From: Bedellia somnulentella
Lineage: Eukaryota; Arthropoda; Insecta; Lepidoptera; Bedelliidae
Length of the DNA: 64,000 nt
Reading direction: 5' to 3'
NCBI GenBank assembly: GCA_963576735.1
Contig: OY755173.1
Coordinates: 10,076,873 to 10,140,872, forward strand
The notes beneath the pieces are model-generated. The model had not been told where the DNA came from, did not search any database, and worked only from the letters and a program-made list of their open reading frames with translations. Of this stretch, positions 15,601 to 27,292 are shown piece after piece; the first letter of the stretch is position 1, and each line of letters starts with the position of its first letter. A program made the position numbers and the translations under genes.

Positions 15601-16696
15601 TGAGTGAACCAGCGCCAACCATGGAGAGTAAAGAGGAGGTGTTTCGTGTCGGAGTGCGCGTGCCGCCTTTTTCCCCTGAGGAGCCGGATATGTGGTTCGC
15701 TCAGATCGAATCTCAGTTCGCGCTATCTAAGATTACTTCGGATGAGACGAAATTCCACTACGTGAGCGCAAACCTCGATCCTCAATATGCGAAAGAAGTG
15801 AAAGATATAATTATTAACCCACCCACGACCAACAAATTTTTGAAATTAAAAACGGAATTAATTAAACGTCTTTCCGCTTCGAACGAAAAGAAGGTGAAGC
15901 AGTTATTGATGCACGAGGAATTGGGAGATAGAAAGCCATCGCAATTTCTTCGTCATTTATCTAGTTTGGCTGGCCCAGCTGTTCCATCGGAATTTATTGC
16001 TACCCTATGGTCGAGCCGACTACCTCAGAACATCCAAACTGTTATAGCTCTACAGATGGACTTGTCCCTTGAGATGTTAGGAGAGTTAGCTGATAAAGTG
16101 CATGAGATAGCTCCTCCATCTATTCAGGTAGCCAGCTGCTCTACTTCTAACTACGACGTTAGCAAAGAAATAAGTGAGCTCAGACAGCAAGTAAGTCTCT
16201 TAACTGGTCAGTTGAGCCGGTTAGGTCGATCAACATCTAAACCACGAAATGGTCAACGAACCCGGTCCCGTAGCCGATCTAAACCTAGACAACCGCCAAA
16301 CAATCATCCGCATTGTTTTTATCATTTTACGTACGGCGAGAAGGCGCGAAAATGTAGGCAGCCGTGCAGCTATAATGCGGGAAACTAGGCGGGCGGTTGA
16401 ATGTAGCGGCCACCGACTGCCCTTCTTATACAGGCCGTTTATTTATAACAGATCGCACAACCAAAATGCAATTTTTAGTTGATACCGGATCGGACTTGTG
16501 TGTTTTACCGCGATCTTCCGTCAGAACGCCGTGCAGCAAGACAAAATATGACCTAACCGCCGCCAACAACTCAGTTATCTATACTTATAATAAATCTGTA
16601 GAGAGGTCAATTCTGTACATGAAATATATTTTCAAAATAACTATCAGGTGATGATTAGGGATCGATACTGATGCCAAAAATGCAATCAGTAAAATT

Positions 16697-16730
<34 letters not shown>

Positions 16731-19700
16731 GGTTTGTATGTTCCTTATGGAAACAAAAACTACTCGACGGATTCTAACGAAACTTGGTACAATTATTCTT
16801 CATACTCCTGCGCAGGTTTTTGTATACTTTTCAGCAGAGTAGTAAAGGGGAATTTTGGGAAATTTTGGGTAAACTGGAGAAGTTATCCATTTTTTAAGCT
16901 TCCGTCGCGTGTGCAGCCTTAATGGTTAAACTTACATAGAAATTATGTATGACGGAAAAATTCTGCATAAAATTATCTAAAAAAAAATCCTCATCAGTAT
17001 ATGTCTATCTTTTACGGTTGACTCACAATAACACGTGTAATTCCTGATAGCTTAGCAGTTCGGAACATTCTGATTATATTTGTTTACTCTTACGTTTGTA
17101 AACCTCTCACTCATCTCTAATTTAAAAAAGGTAACATTATTACCTATTCAATAAAAAAAGAATCATAGAAATCGGTAGACAAACACCGAAGTTATACATA
17201 AAATAAGCCAGCGCGCCCGTGACCAAAACCAAATCTTTACTAATTTATATATAACATACTAGATGGCGCCAGTAGTTGCATCCCACATAACGTAATGATT
17301 TATTTTTCAGATTGTTATAAATACTTCATAGCATTTTATTCCAAAATTTGCTATTTAATGGAAATACTGAACCGTTCATTAAAGCGCATTCAAAATCACC
17401 AAACTACACTGTTTAGGGAGTGCTATAAATTAAATAAATTGAAAAAATTGCGCTGAATTTCACAATGCTTAAGCAGGGACTGAAGAAAGAAACCTCAGAT
17501 ATTTAAAAAAACAACGCTACCCGTGCGAAGCTGGGACGATCCACTAGTTCATACATATGGCTCTATCAAGCTCCACCTAAACTTCGGTTTACGAAGAGAT
17601 TTCGTATGGAATTTCACTATAGCCGATGTTACTAAACCTATAATTGGAGTTGATTTTCTAATATACTACAATTTGTTAGTCGACTGTAGGAATCATAGGA
17701 TTATCGATAACCTCACGTCTCTCACTACCCCCGCTGTTTCTTGTGCTACATCCAAGGAACTAGTCTCTATCAAGGCTGTGACAGGTGAATCTGAATTCCA
17801 CCAACTTCTACGTGAATACCCGGAGATCACAAGACCAGCTGGCGTACATTCCACTCCGAAACATAAAACTGTACATTTTATACGAACGACTCCCGGACCG
17901 CCAGTGTATTGTAAACCACGACGATTAGACCCTGTCCGCTTACAAGCTGCTAAGAAGGAATTCAACGAGATGTTAGCTTGCGGTACAGCTCGTCGTTCTG
18001 AAAGCCCATGGTCGTCAGCGCTTCATTTGGTGAAGAAAACCGAAGACAGTTGGAGGCCGTGCGGTGATTATAGAGCTCTGAACGCACGCACTATTCCGGA
18101 CAGATACCCGATCAAGCATATACACGATTTTTCTCATCAGCTCGCTGGATGTACTATATTTTCTAAGATAGACCTCATAAAAGCTTTTAATCAACTTGCC
18201 ATTAATAGTGCTGATATACCGAAAACAGCTATCACAACTCCGTTCGGATTGTTTGAGTTTCCGTTTATGTCCTTTGGTCTACGTAATGCTGCTCAAACGT
18301 TCCAAAGATTCATTGATGAGGTGCTACTTGGATTAGATTTTTGCTATTCATTCGTTGACGATATATTATGCTTTTCGAGGTCGGCAGAGGAACACAAAGA
18401 ACACCTTCGTCAAATATTCGAACGACTGAAACAGTATGGAATTGTAATAAACTCTACTAAGTGTGAATGGGCCCGATCTGAAGTGGTATTTCTTGGATAC
18501 CAGGTGTCTTCTGCAGGTACTAAGCCTCTCGAATCCAAAATAGAAGCCATCAAACAATACCCTATTCCTAAAACGGTGAAAGAACTACGGCGTTTCTTAG
18601 GGATGATTAACTTTTATCGCCGATTTATTCCGAATGCAGCTAAAATTCAATCACCTTTGAACGAGCTATTAGCTGGACCTAAAATCAAAGGATCTCATCC
18701 CATCGAACTTTCACAAGCCAATTTAAAGGTTTTTAATGAATGTAAAACGTCATTAGCCCAAGCATCTCTCCTCTCGCATCCGAGCTATACTGCGGAACTC
18801 GCGATAGTAACGGACGCGTCCGACTTAGCAATAGGCGCCGTGCTGCAGCAACGAGAGAACAAAAATGAAAATTGGCAACCATTATCATTCTATTCACACA
18901 AACTGAGTACATCACAAAAGAAATATAGCCCGTATGATAGAGAGTTGTTAGCTATATACGAAGCTATAAAGTATTTCAAACATATGATCGAAGCGAGAAC
19001 TTTTACTATATACACTGATCATAAACCTCTTACTTTTGCTTTTGTTGGAAACAAAGACAAGTGTTCGCCACGCCAATTTAGATATCTTGACTATATTGCA
19101 CAATTTAGCACAGATATTTGCTATATACCGGGTGGTGACAATGTTGTGGCTGACGCGCTTTCACGCATAGAAGAAGTAACCATTAATATCGATTATAATT
19201 CTCTAGCACTATCCCAGAAGACAGACTTAGAGCTACAAGAGCTTTTACGTAAGGGAAGTGCTCTACAATTGAAAAAAAGTGTCGTCTACATTCTGTAAAG
19301 CGCCCATCTATTGTGATATGTCTACACAAACACCACGTCCTTATGTAACACCAACTATGAGAAAACAGGTCTTTGATATGTTACATAACCTTAATCACCC
19401 CGGTATGTCAGCTACAGTGCGACTGGTGACACAGAGATTTGTATGGCCAGGGATTCGTAAGGACTGTAGAGAGTGGGCTCGGCAATGTATATGATGCCAA
19501 AAGAGTAAAGTTTCCCGACATACAATTTCCCCCCTTTCCCCTTTCCTCACTCCATCATCAAGGTTCTCTCACATACACCTTGATATCGTAGGACCTCTAA
19601 CTATTTCTAATGATTACAGATATTGTCTTACCATCATCGACCGCTACACTCGATGGCCTGAGGTGATCCCTATGAAAGACATGAGTGCTGAGACGTGCGC

Positions 19701-22700
19701 AGTTGCCCTCGTCTCTGGCTGGATAGCCCGGTTCGGCTGCCCCGCCCGCGTGACCACGGACCGCGGCCGACAGTTCGAGAGCCGCCTATTTAACACGCTG
19801 ACCAACCTCGTCGGTGCACATCATTATCGCACGACTTCCTACCACCCATCAGCGAACGGCATCATCGAGCGACTTCATAGACAACTAAAAGCTGCTATCA
19901 TGTGTCATGACAATCCACGTTGGACCGAGTCTCTACCCATTGTTCTACTTGGTATGCGAAGCTCATGGAAAGAAGATTTACAATCATCATCAGCTGAACT
20001 AGTCTACGGTGAACCTCTCCGCCTGCCCGGACAATTCTTATCACCGAGAGATGACTACACAGTCGAAGACATAACCGAATATGCTACTCGTCTTCGAGCT
20101 CACATGGCAAAGCTGACGCCTAAACCTACCTCTTGGCACAGCAACTCGCCATTCTATATCCCGAAAGCTCTACACGACTGTACGCATGTTTTCATACGAA
20201 AAGACCGAGTACGCAGTTCCCTTGAAACTCCATATGCCGGACCCTATAAAGTGATGAAGAGGTATCCAAAATACTATACAATTGACATACAAGGCAAATC
20301 AGACAACGTAACAATTGATAGATTGAAACCAGCCTTCACCACAAGAGATACTCCGACTACTTATAATTCTACTTCTACACCCAAGCAAACTACGAGAAGT
20401 GGCCGAGTAATACGACAAACTCATTTCTATCGACCGTAGTTACGGTCTAGCCGGGGAGTAATGTGGCGTACTATCGCAACTTATAGTCGCTCTACCCACC
20501 ACTCAATATAAATATCGGGCGACAAGTTATTGGTCAACGCCGCGCGCTCGCCGCGCTAGAGCGCCGCCCCGCGCCCGCTACTCGAGCTTCCCCACCGCTC
20601 TCGTCCGACGCTGTTGCTGCCGAAAACTGGTTTTGGAAGAGTGGTAACGGCCGCAGCGATCGTATGCTTGGAGAGTCACGTAGTCAGTCGGCTTACGAAT
20701 ATTCGCTAGAACTACCGCGCGCAATTAGCTATCTTTTATATAATTCGCGAGTGCTTGCTTCTTTGTAACTAATTTATTTATTCTGTTAATTATAATTTTC
20801 GTTACTTAATTCTTCGCTTTATTTCTAATTCTGCTTTTCTAATCTATCTTTATTCTTTTACTTGAGAACTTTATCCGTTAGAGGCTATACGCATATGACC
20901 TCTACATGTCCTTTTACAACGGCTTATTCTATTAATAAAAACAGAACTAACCGAAGTCATACAGTCATAATCGGTCTGCAAATCAAAACACGAAGACCAA
21001 GTATTCGCGACACATGGAATACGAAACCAAGTGTGTTTTACGCGGCTTTGACCGTCACCACCATCGTACTTGATCTGATAGTCTCCGAATAACATGAACT
21101 CGAATACTTCGTTTTGAGACTTCGGCCTGAAATAATATATAAGGCAATATTGGAAGTTAAATAAAATGGACCAAAAGTAAAGTTACTAAGTCTAACAGCC
21201 AATGCGGACGATAATTATATTGGTAGAGACCAGACTAGATAGAAAAATGCATGAAAGAATATATTTGTTATTAAATACAGCAATTAAAGGAATGAGAATC
21301 GAGTGATAAAAGATGCGAGTGATACATATTCTCGTTATCATAGCAAACATTTTTTAATGTGTTAGGTTCCTGAAGAATATCAGCTTTATCCTCCGGAATA
21401 TTATAAGAATAACATCAATCCGTATCTCCCGTTAGGTTCCCATTAGTTTACCCAAACGAATTAGCTTAGGAATATGGGACATTTTAAAATTCGGTAGACG
21501 AGTTGGATAGCCAGCTACATATACATACATACATGTACACATATACATACATACAAAATATCACACTATTAGTTATTTTTATTATTGGGTAGCGCCTAGT
21601 TTATCAATCGTAAATTTGCACAATTTAAAATTATACATATTAGCATATACCACTCTTTCTCTGTATAAATTATAACTCTCCTATACTCTTTTCGTCCGCG
21701 CAATTTCCATAAAAATATAGGTTTTACCTGAATTTCATGGTAAACTTCTTTGAATCTCGCGGAGGAATGTAACAAAAGGCAGGATCGATAACGAAAACTT
21801 CATCTGGATCTGATGAAAATATTCATAACTAATAAAAAAAAACGATGTAAATCTATACTTATAATAAATCTGTAGAGTGGTCAATTTTGATAAATAAAGG
21901 AAAGAAAAACTTCAACACAGGCGGGAATCGAAAGGTCGCGGGTGGTCATCATTAAATGTCTGTCTAGGTGTACGTGCTAAACTCACAAAGTACCCTAAAC
22001 GATTCAAATGAATTCACATTAAAAATCAGGTATACTCACGCTGTTCTTGCTGGGATAGATGGGGACTATACATCGCAACTTTGTATCTTGGAAAAACTAT
22101 TCATTTCATCAACCTAGTCTATCAAAGTAGGTAACTTTTGAAAGAATTAAAGAATTTAAATTCAACCTATAAAATTCACTTAGTAGTATAGAAGTTATGG
22201 TGGAAAATCTTAACACCAGTCCTAATTTTAATCATGTCCCTACTTTTTACCTTGCGATACTAGGGTAAAATTAGTACCTATGCGGCCTCTCCGGAGATAA
22301 CGTTGTGAACGCAACGATATGTCTCATTTCTATTGAGGTAAATTAGGATTGCCATAATGTATAGTTGTTTTAATTAAATTCACGGCTATAAATTCCGAAA
22401 AAGAGTAGCCAGAGCTTCAGAATCAGAAAATTCTCACTATGTTTTGGAACTTAGGTGAAGTAAACGCAACGCCCAACAAACAAGCAATAAAAAGCGCCAA
22501 ATCTCTAAGTCGCCTTTACGCCATCCGCAGAAAGAACTAGGTAAGTGCTATTCTAAGCCGACTCACTACAGCAACAATTACAAAAATGTCCACTGATTAT
22601 CTCAATTGTACCAACCTGATAACCACAACATGTATCCCTCGACATCGCAATGATTGGTAACACAAAGAGACTGAGCAATATTGTGTGTGTAGTCAACACT

Positions 22701-25700
22701 GCTCCCCGTCCCAAAGTCGAGGTGGGTATCGAAAACCGACGCCGATGGTATGTATTGCAAACGATTTAAACTGTTCTCCATAAGATGGGCGGAAGGATTT
22801 GAGTGTATCCAGCTTTTCGGTGGGATGTGCTCCTTTAAATTGTGCACGGGATTATTTGGTAGAGTCACTGACCCATATAAATTGAGGAATATTGGTTCCT
22901 GTAAAGGAAGTTCATCATTCATTCATCCAGCAGGGAACCATTCATCCAGCAGGGAACCGACTGATACAAGAGATACATACATAGATATACATACTCACAA
23001 CCATTAATCCCAAAAAGGGTAGCCAGAGCTTTAGAGCTAGAATTTCCTCAGCCACATTTGGAAGTTGATAGGGGACGATGGTAGAAATAAAGTATCGTTG
23101 GTAATGGGTCTCTAACCGCATCGCCTAAAAATCACTTCAAAATCCCCTTTACCCTTACGACACCTGTGCATAGGAAGGAAGGGGTAGTAACATTCTAAGC
23201 CGACACTACAGGGCAAAGCCTAGACAAATCTAGTCTACTTGCCTGATGAAGCACTAAGCAAGTTAGTTCGCAATTGTATATCCCGATAGCTATTCCAGTG
23301 AACCGTATTATTATCCTTATTGTTTCATAAGCCCGTATTACCCCGCAGTTGCCCGTAGAAATCTATAAGTTTAATAGAACATAATAAACATTCAAGAGTT
23401 ATTTAGATACTGGTATGAATGATTTGTATCGGACTAATTTATGTTGTAAACAAGAACCTTACACATAAGCCAATATTTTTATTACATCCGGTCAGTCCTT
23501 ATGTCAGTCTTATGTCCCTGAATTTAACTACTAATCCATTTATTCACGCCATTTTTTCCATCGGAGTACAAAATGCCATTTTACACGATCCTGATAAACC
23601 TCACATTCTTCGGTATGTCTAAGGATAAATATTATCCTCATTGGCACTTTTGCCAGTTTAATGTCATCCATCAGCTCTGATCTTTTTTATGACCATATCA
23701 CCGTGAACAAATCTTACTATTGCTCACTTTATCGCATAAAACTCTGGGGGACTTAGAAATTGTTACCTTAAATAAAAAAGAAATTACCAGAAAGTATCCT
23801 TGTCTAGCACCTGGTAGTAACCATGAATAAGTGGTATCAATAGATGATTCATTCCGGAGTTCAATTATTTCCATTCGTTTTTCATTTTCATTTTTACAAA
23901 TTTCAAATATAAGAGTCTTCTTATCCAGCGAAACTCGAGGCCCTATTGTAATCAAGAAACTTTATGATGTTACATCTATATCAATAAATAAAATTGGAGT
24001 GTCATTTTGTAATATAAAAAAAAACTGCTCTTATCTACATCCATATATTGATGTATACATGATACGGTTCGTATAAAATATTTATATTACATTTTTGGCT
24101 GACTGCCTATCTGTTTCGGCTTATCTCTGAAACGGTTAGAACGATTTTGACGGGACTTTCACTGGCACATTGCTGATGTAATATTAAGTAACTTCGATCA
24201 TTATTTAATACTCTTAATACTCGTGAAAAGCCGAGGCGGTCTGATCTTGTAGCAGTCGAGATGGAGCGGCTGCAATGCGATTACATTCACACTCAATAAC
24301 ACCAACCATATCGCCTGTTATACGCCTGGCCATATAAGAAGTTTAACAAACAATAAAACGATTTCTTTTTTTTACAAAATAGCAGTCGGCTGCAAAATCT
24401 GTCTCAATAGAAAATGGAAGTGGATACATGAACAAGCAACACAGCGTATTATGAAGATTCTCTGTCAATACGTGGGTGCAGATAGTGTCCCTCAATCATT
24501 TTATCCTTAGGGGTAAAGCGCGGCGCGTATTTCCTATTATACGCCTACATGCAGCTGTATAAGTTAAATTGCAAAAATAAACTAAATTTCTAAATTGAGC
24601 TGACGTAGAATAACCGTAACATGAGTGAGGCCTTAAGTTTACTGAGAGAATGGTGGCATTGGCTGACAAATCAACATACGCGAATAAAAACGGGTGCGTA
24701 AAAGCCGGGCTGCACAAGCAACACCGTTCATTTTTAAAAGTCAGTAACACTAGCTCGCCATAGTTGGTAAAAAGGTATAATATATACCTAATTCTAGCTT
24801 TTTTTTCTAAAAACCACTTTTGAAAAGCAATAGTAAGCTATAATTTTTGGCAACCAATAAAAAATTATGAAAAAAAACATCTTGATCTTCCCATCGTATT
24901 GTCGTGCATAGGTTTCAAGGCCTCTCTAGATTTAAACACGGTTTTATGTATAATGCAATTTGCATACTTACCAAAGCATTTACCCGTTACTGTAAGACTG
25001 TAGGAGAAACCTGCAGTGTTATCAACTGCGTAATATTCTGTGAAGGACTGTCCAGGAATGTTTGGTTTGAAAATTACACTCAATTCAGTAGTCTCACCCG
25101 GTTTCACTGTTGTCTTGGATAGCGATAAGTGAAAAACATTATCGATATTGTTCAATATATACAAGTACGAAAACCTATAAGTGACTTGCTTCTGTAATAA
25201 AAATATATTACCATGATCAGCCATGATTTATCAGAAAGGAAACATCAGCATCACCGGATGCCGCAGGTTACATAAAAGATTTCTACAAGAACAATTTCCA
25301 TAATTACGAGTATGTCTACAACAGCTTTACCCTAGTTCTTCTACGGATCTCTTCGTTGCGGATTTGATCGCCCATTTGAACTGCTAACTTAAGAGCTTAT
25401 TCCATTACACTTTGTCGTTGCTGAATTCAGACGTCCTTCGAAGTTACTGCCGCAGACGCTTGTTATTCCACTACACAAATTTCAGTTTGAACGTTATTCC
25501 ACTAGTCTGAATTCAGATTCTGTGGCTTTTAGACGTCTTCATTCAGACAAATGGAATAAGCTTTTTAGCCTTCTCTATTGCGCTTTGAATGAATGACGAA
25601 ATCATAAATTACCGGTTGTATTCATAATAAGTTACGACTTATGGTTCAGAGACGTGGCCTTTAACAGTGGGCCCCATAAGGCTTTGGGGCACCCAGAGAA

Positions 25701-27254
25701 CAATGGAGATTCACTACGCGATCGAACCCGCAACGAGGAGATCCGTAGATGCACCGGGGTCTTTTTCATAATCCGAAGATTTGCAAAACTATAGTGGCAA
25801 TGGGCAAGGCACTTCACACGTAAAGCCGAAGACCGTTGGGGCACGAAGGTTCTGGAGTGGTGACCACGTACCGGACGAATGTATGGGTAGTCGTTCGACA
25901 GGGTAGATCTATGATTTGGTCAAAGTCGCGGGGAACCGATCGCGATGGCACAGGACCATTCGTTACGAGTATCTTTCTTTGGGGGAGGCCTATGTCCACT
26001 GCTGGGAACGTTTTTTGGCCGATGACGATTATAATACAATGTCTTGTTTTGTTAAAGTTCTAAGTGATTTGTTCAAAATCGGTGATGTTCTCAGTTGTAG
26101 CACTCTTGACAGAGAGGTCGTGGTCGTCCATTCGGTCGGGTGACCCGCCCCACAATTCGTCGCCATTCTTCTCTGAGGGCTGCTTATTTTGGTGCACTGG
26201 TACAGGGGGTTATCCACCGTAATAACTCAGTGGAAAGCGTCATCACCTCAGTGGACTCTCCGATCAATACGTGGGTACTCTGAACATCAGTTGACCTTAT
26301 TGTCACATGATATTCAGAACTGTTAGTACCTCTGCCACACTGTGGGTATTCGTAAGAGGCGAGATAAGAATATTTAGCGTTTTTAGTGATTGTTGAACGA
26401 TAACGTTGGAGACCATCACCAACAACCTTTATTTAACTACTAGTGGATCGTCCCAGCTTCGCACGGGTAGCGTTGTTTTTTTAAATATCTGAGGTTTCTT
26501 TCTTCAGTCACTGCTCAAGCATTGTGAAATTCAGCGCAATGTTTTCAATTTATTAAATTTATAGCACTCCCTAAACAGTGTAGTTTGGTGATTTTGAATG
26601 CGCTTTAATGAACGGTTCAGTATTTCCGTTTAATAGCAAATTTTGGAATAAAACGCTATGAAGTATTTATAACAATCTACAAAATAAATCATTACGTAAT
26701 GTAGGATGCAACTACTGGCGCCATCTAGTATGTTATATGTAAATTAGTAAAGATTTGGTTTTGGTCACGGGCGCGATGGCTTATTTTATGTATAATTTCG
26801 GTGTTTCTCTACCGATTTCTATGATTTTTTTTATCGAATATGTAATAATGTTACCTTTTTTAAATTAGGGATAAGTGAGAGGTTTACAAACGTAAGAGTA
26901 AACAAATATAATCAGAATGTTCCGAACTGCTAAGCTATCAGGAATTACACGTGTTATTGTGAGTCAACCGTAAAAGATAGACATAAACTGTTTAGGATTT
27001 TTTTTAGATAATTTTATGAAGAATATTTCCGTCATACGTGATTTCTATGTAAATTTAACCATTAAGGCTGCACACGCGACGGAAGCTTAAAAAATGGAGT
27101 AACTTCTCCCGTTTTCCCATAATTTCCCAAAATTCCCCTTTACTACTCTGCTGGAAAGTATACAAAAACCTGCCCAGGAGTATGAAGAATAATTGTACCA
27201 AGTTTCGTTTAAATCCGTCGAGTAGTTTTTGTTTCCATAAGGAACATACAAACC

Positions 27255-27292
<38 letters not shown>

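Larger units (their letters stand above)
15085..20906 (+). mobile_element. Ty3/gypsy LTR retrotransposon, CsRn1-like, split by a Helitron
   Basis: 5,822 bp with 445-bp LTRs that differ at one position (C/G). TG...CA ends, 4-bp target duplication TGTC (15081-15084 and 20907-20910). Order: gag, protease, RT, RNase H, integrase; no env. The gag zinc knuckle is CX2HX9CX3C and the primer site resembles the tRNA-Trp complement; both are family traits of CsRn1-type elements as I recall them. It lies antisense in intron 6 of the CFAP65-like gene. It is not autonomous now: Helitron insertion in protease, a frameshift between RNase H and integrase, and a stop in the integrase zinc-binding domain. Confidence 0.92.

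Noticed and set aside
23400..23680. An additional CFAP65-like exon between exons 3 and 4
   Set aside because: No minus-strand frame here has usable splice sites and ASH-like content; exons 3 and 4 join in phase without it.
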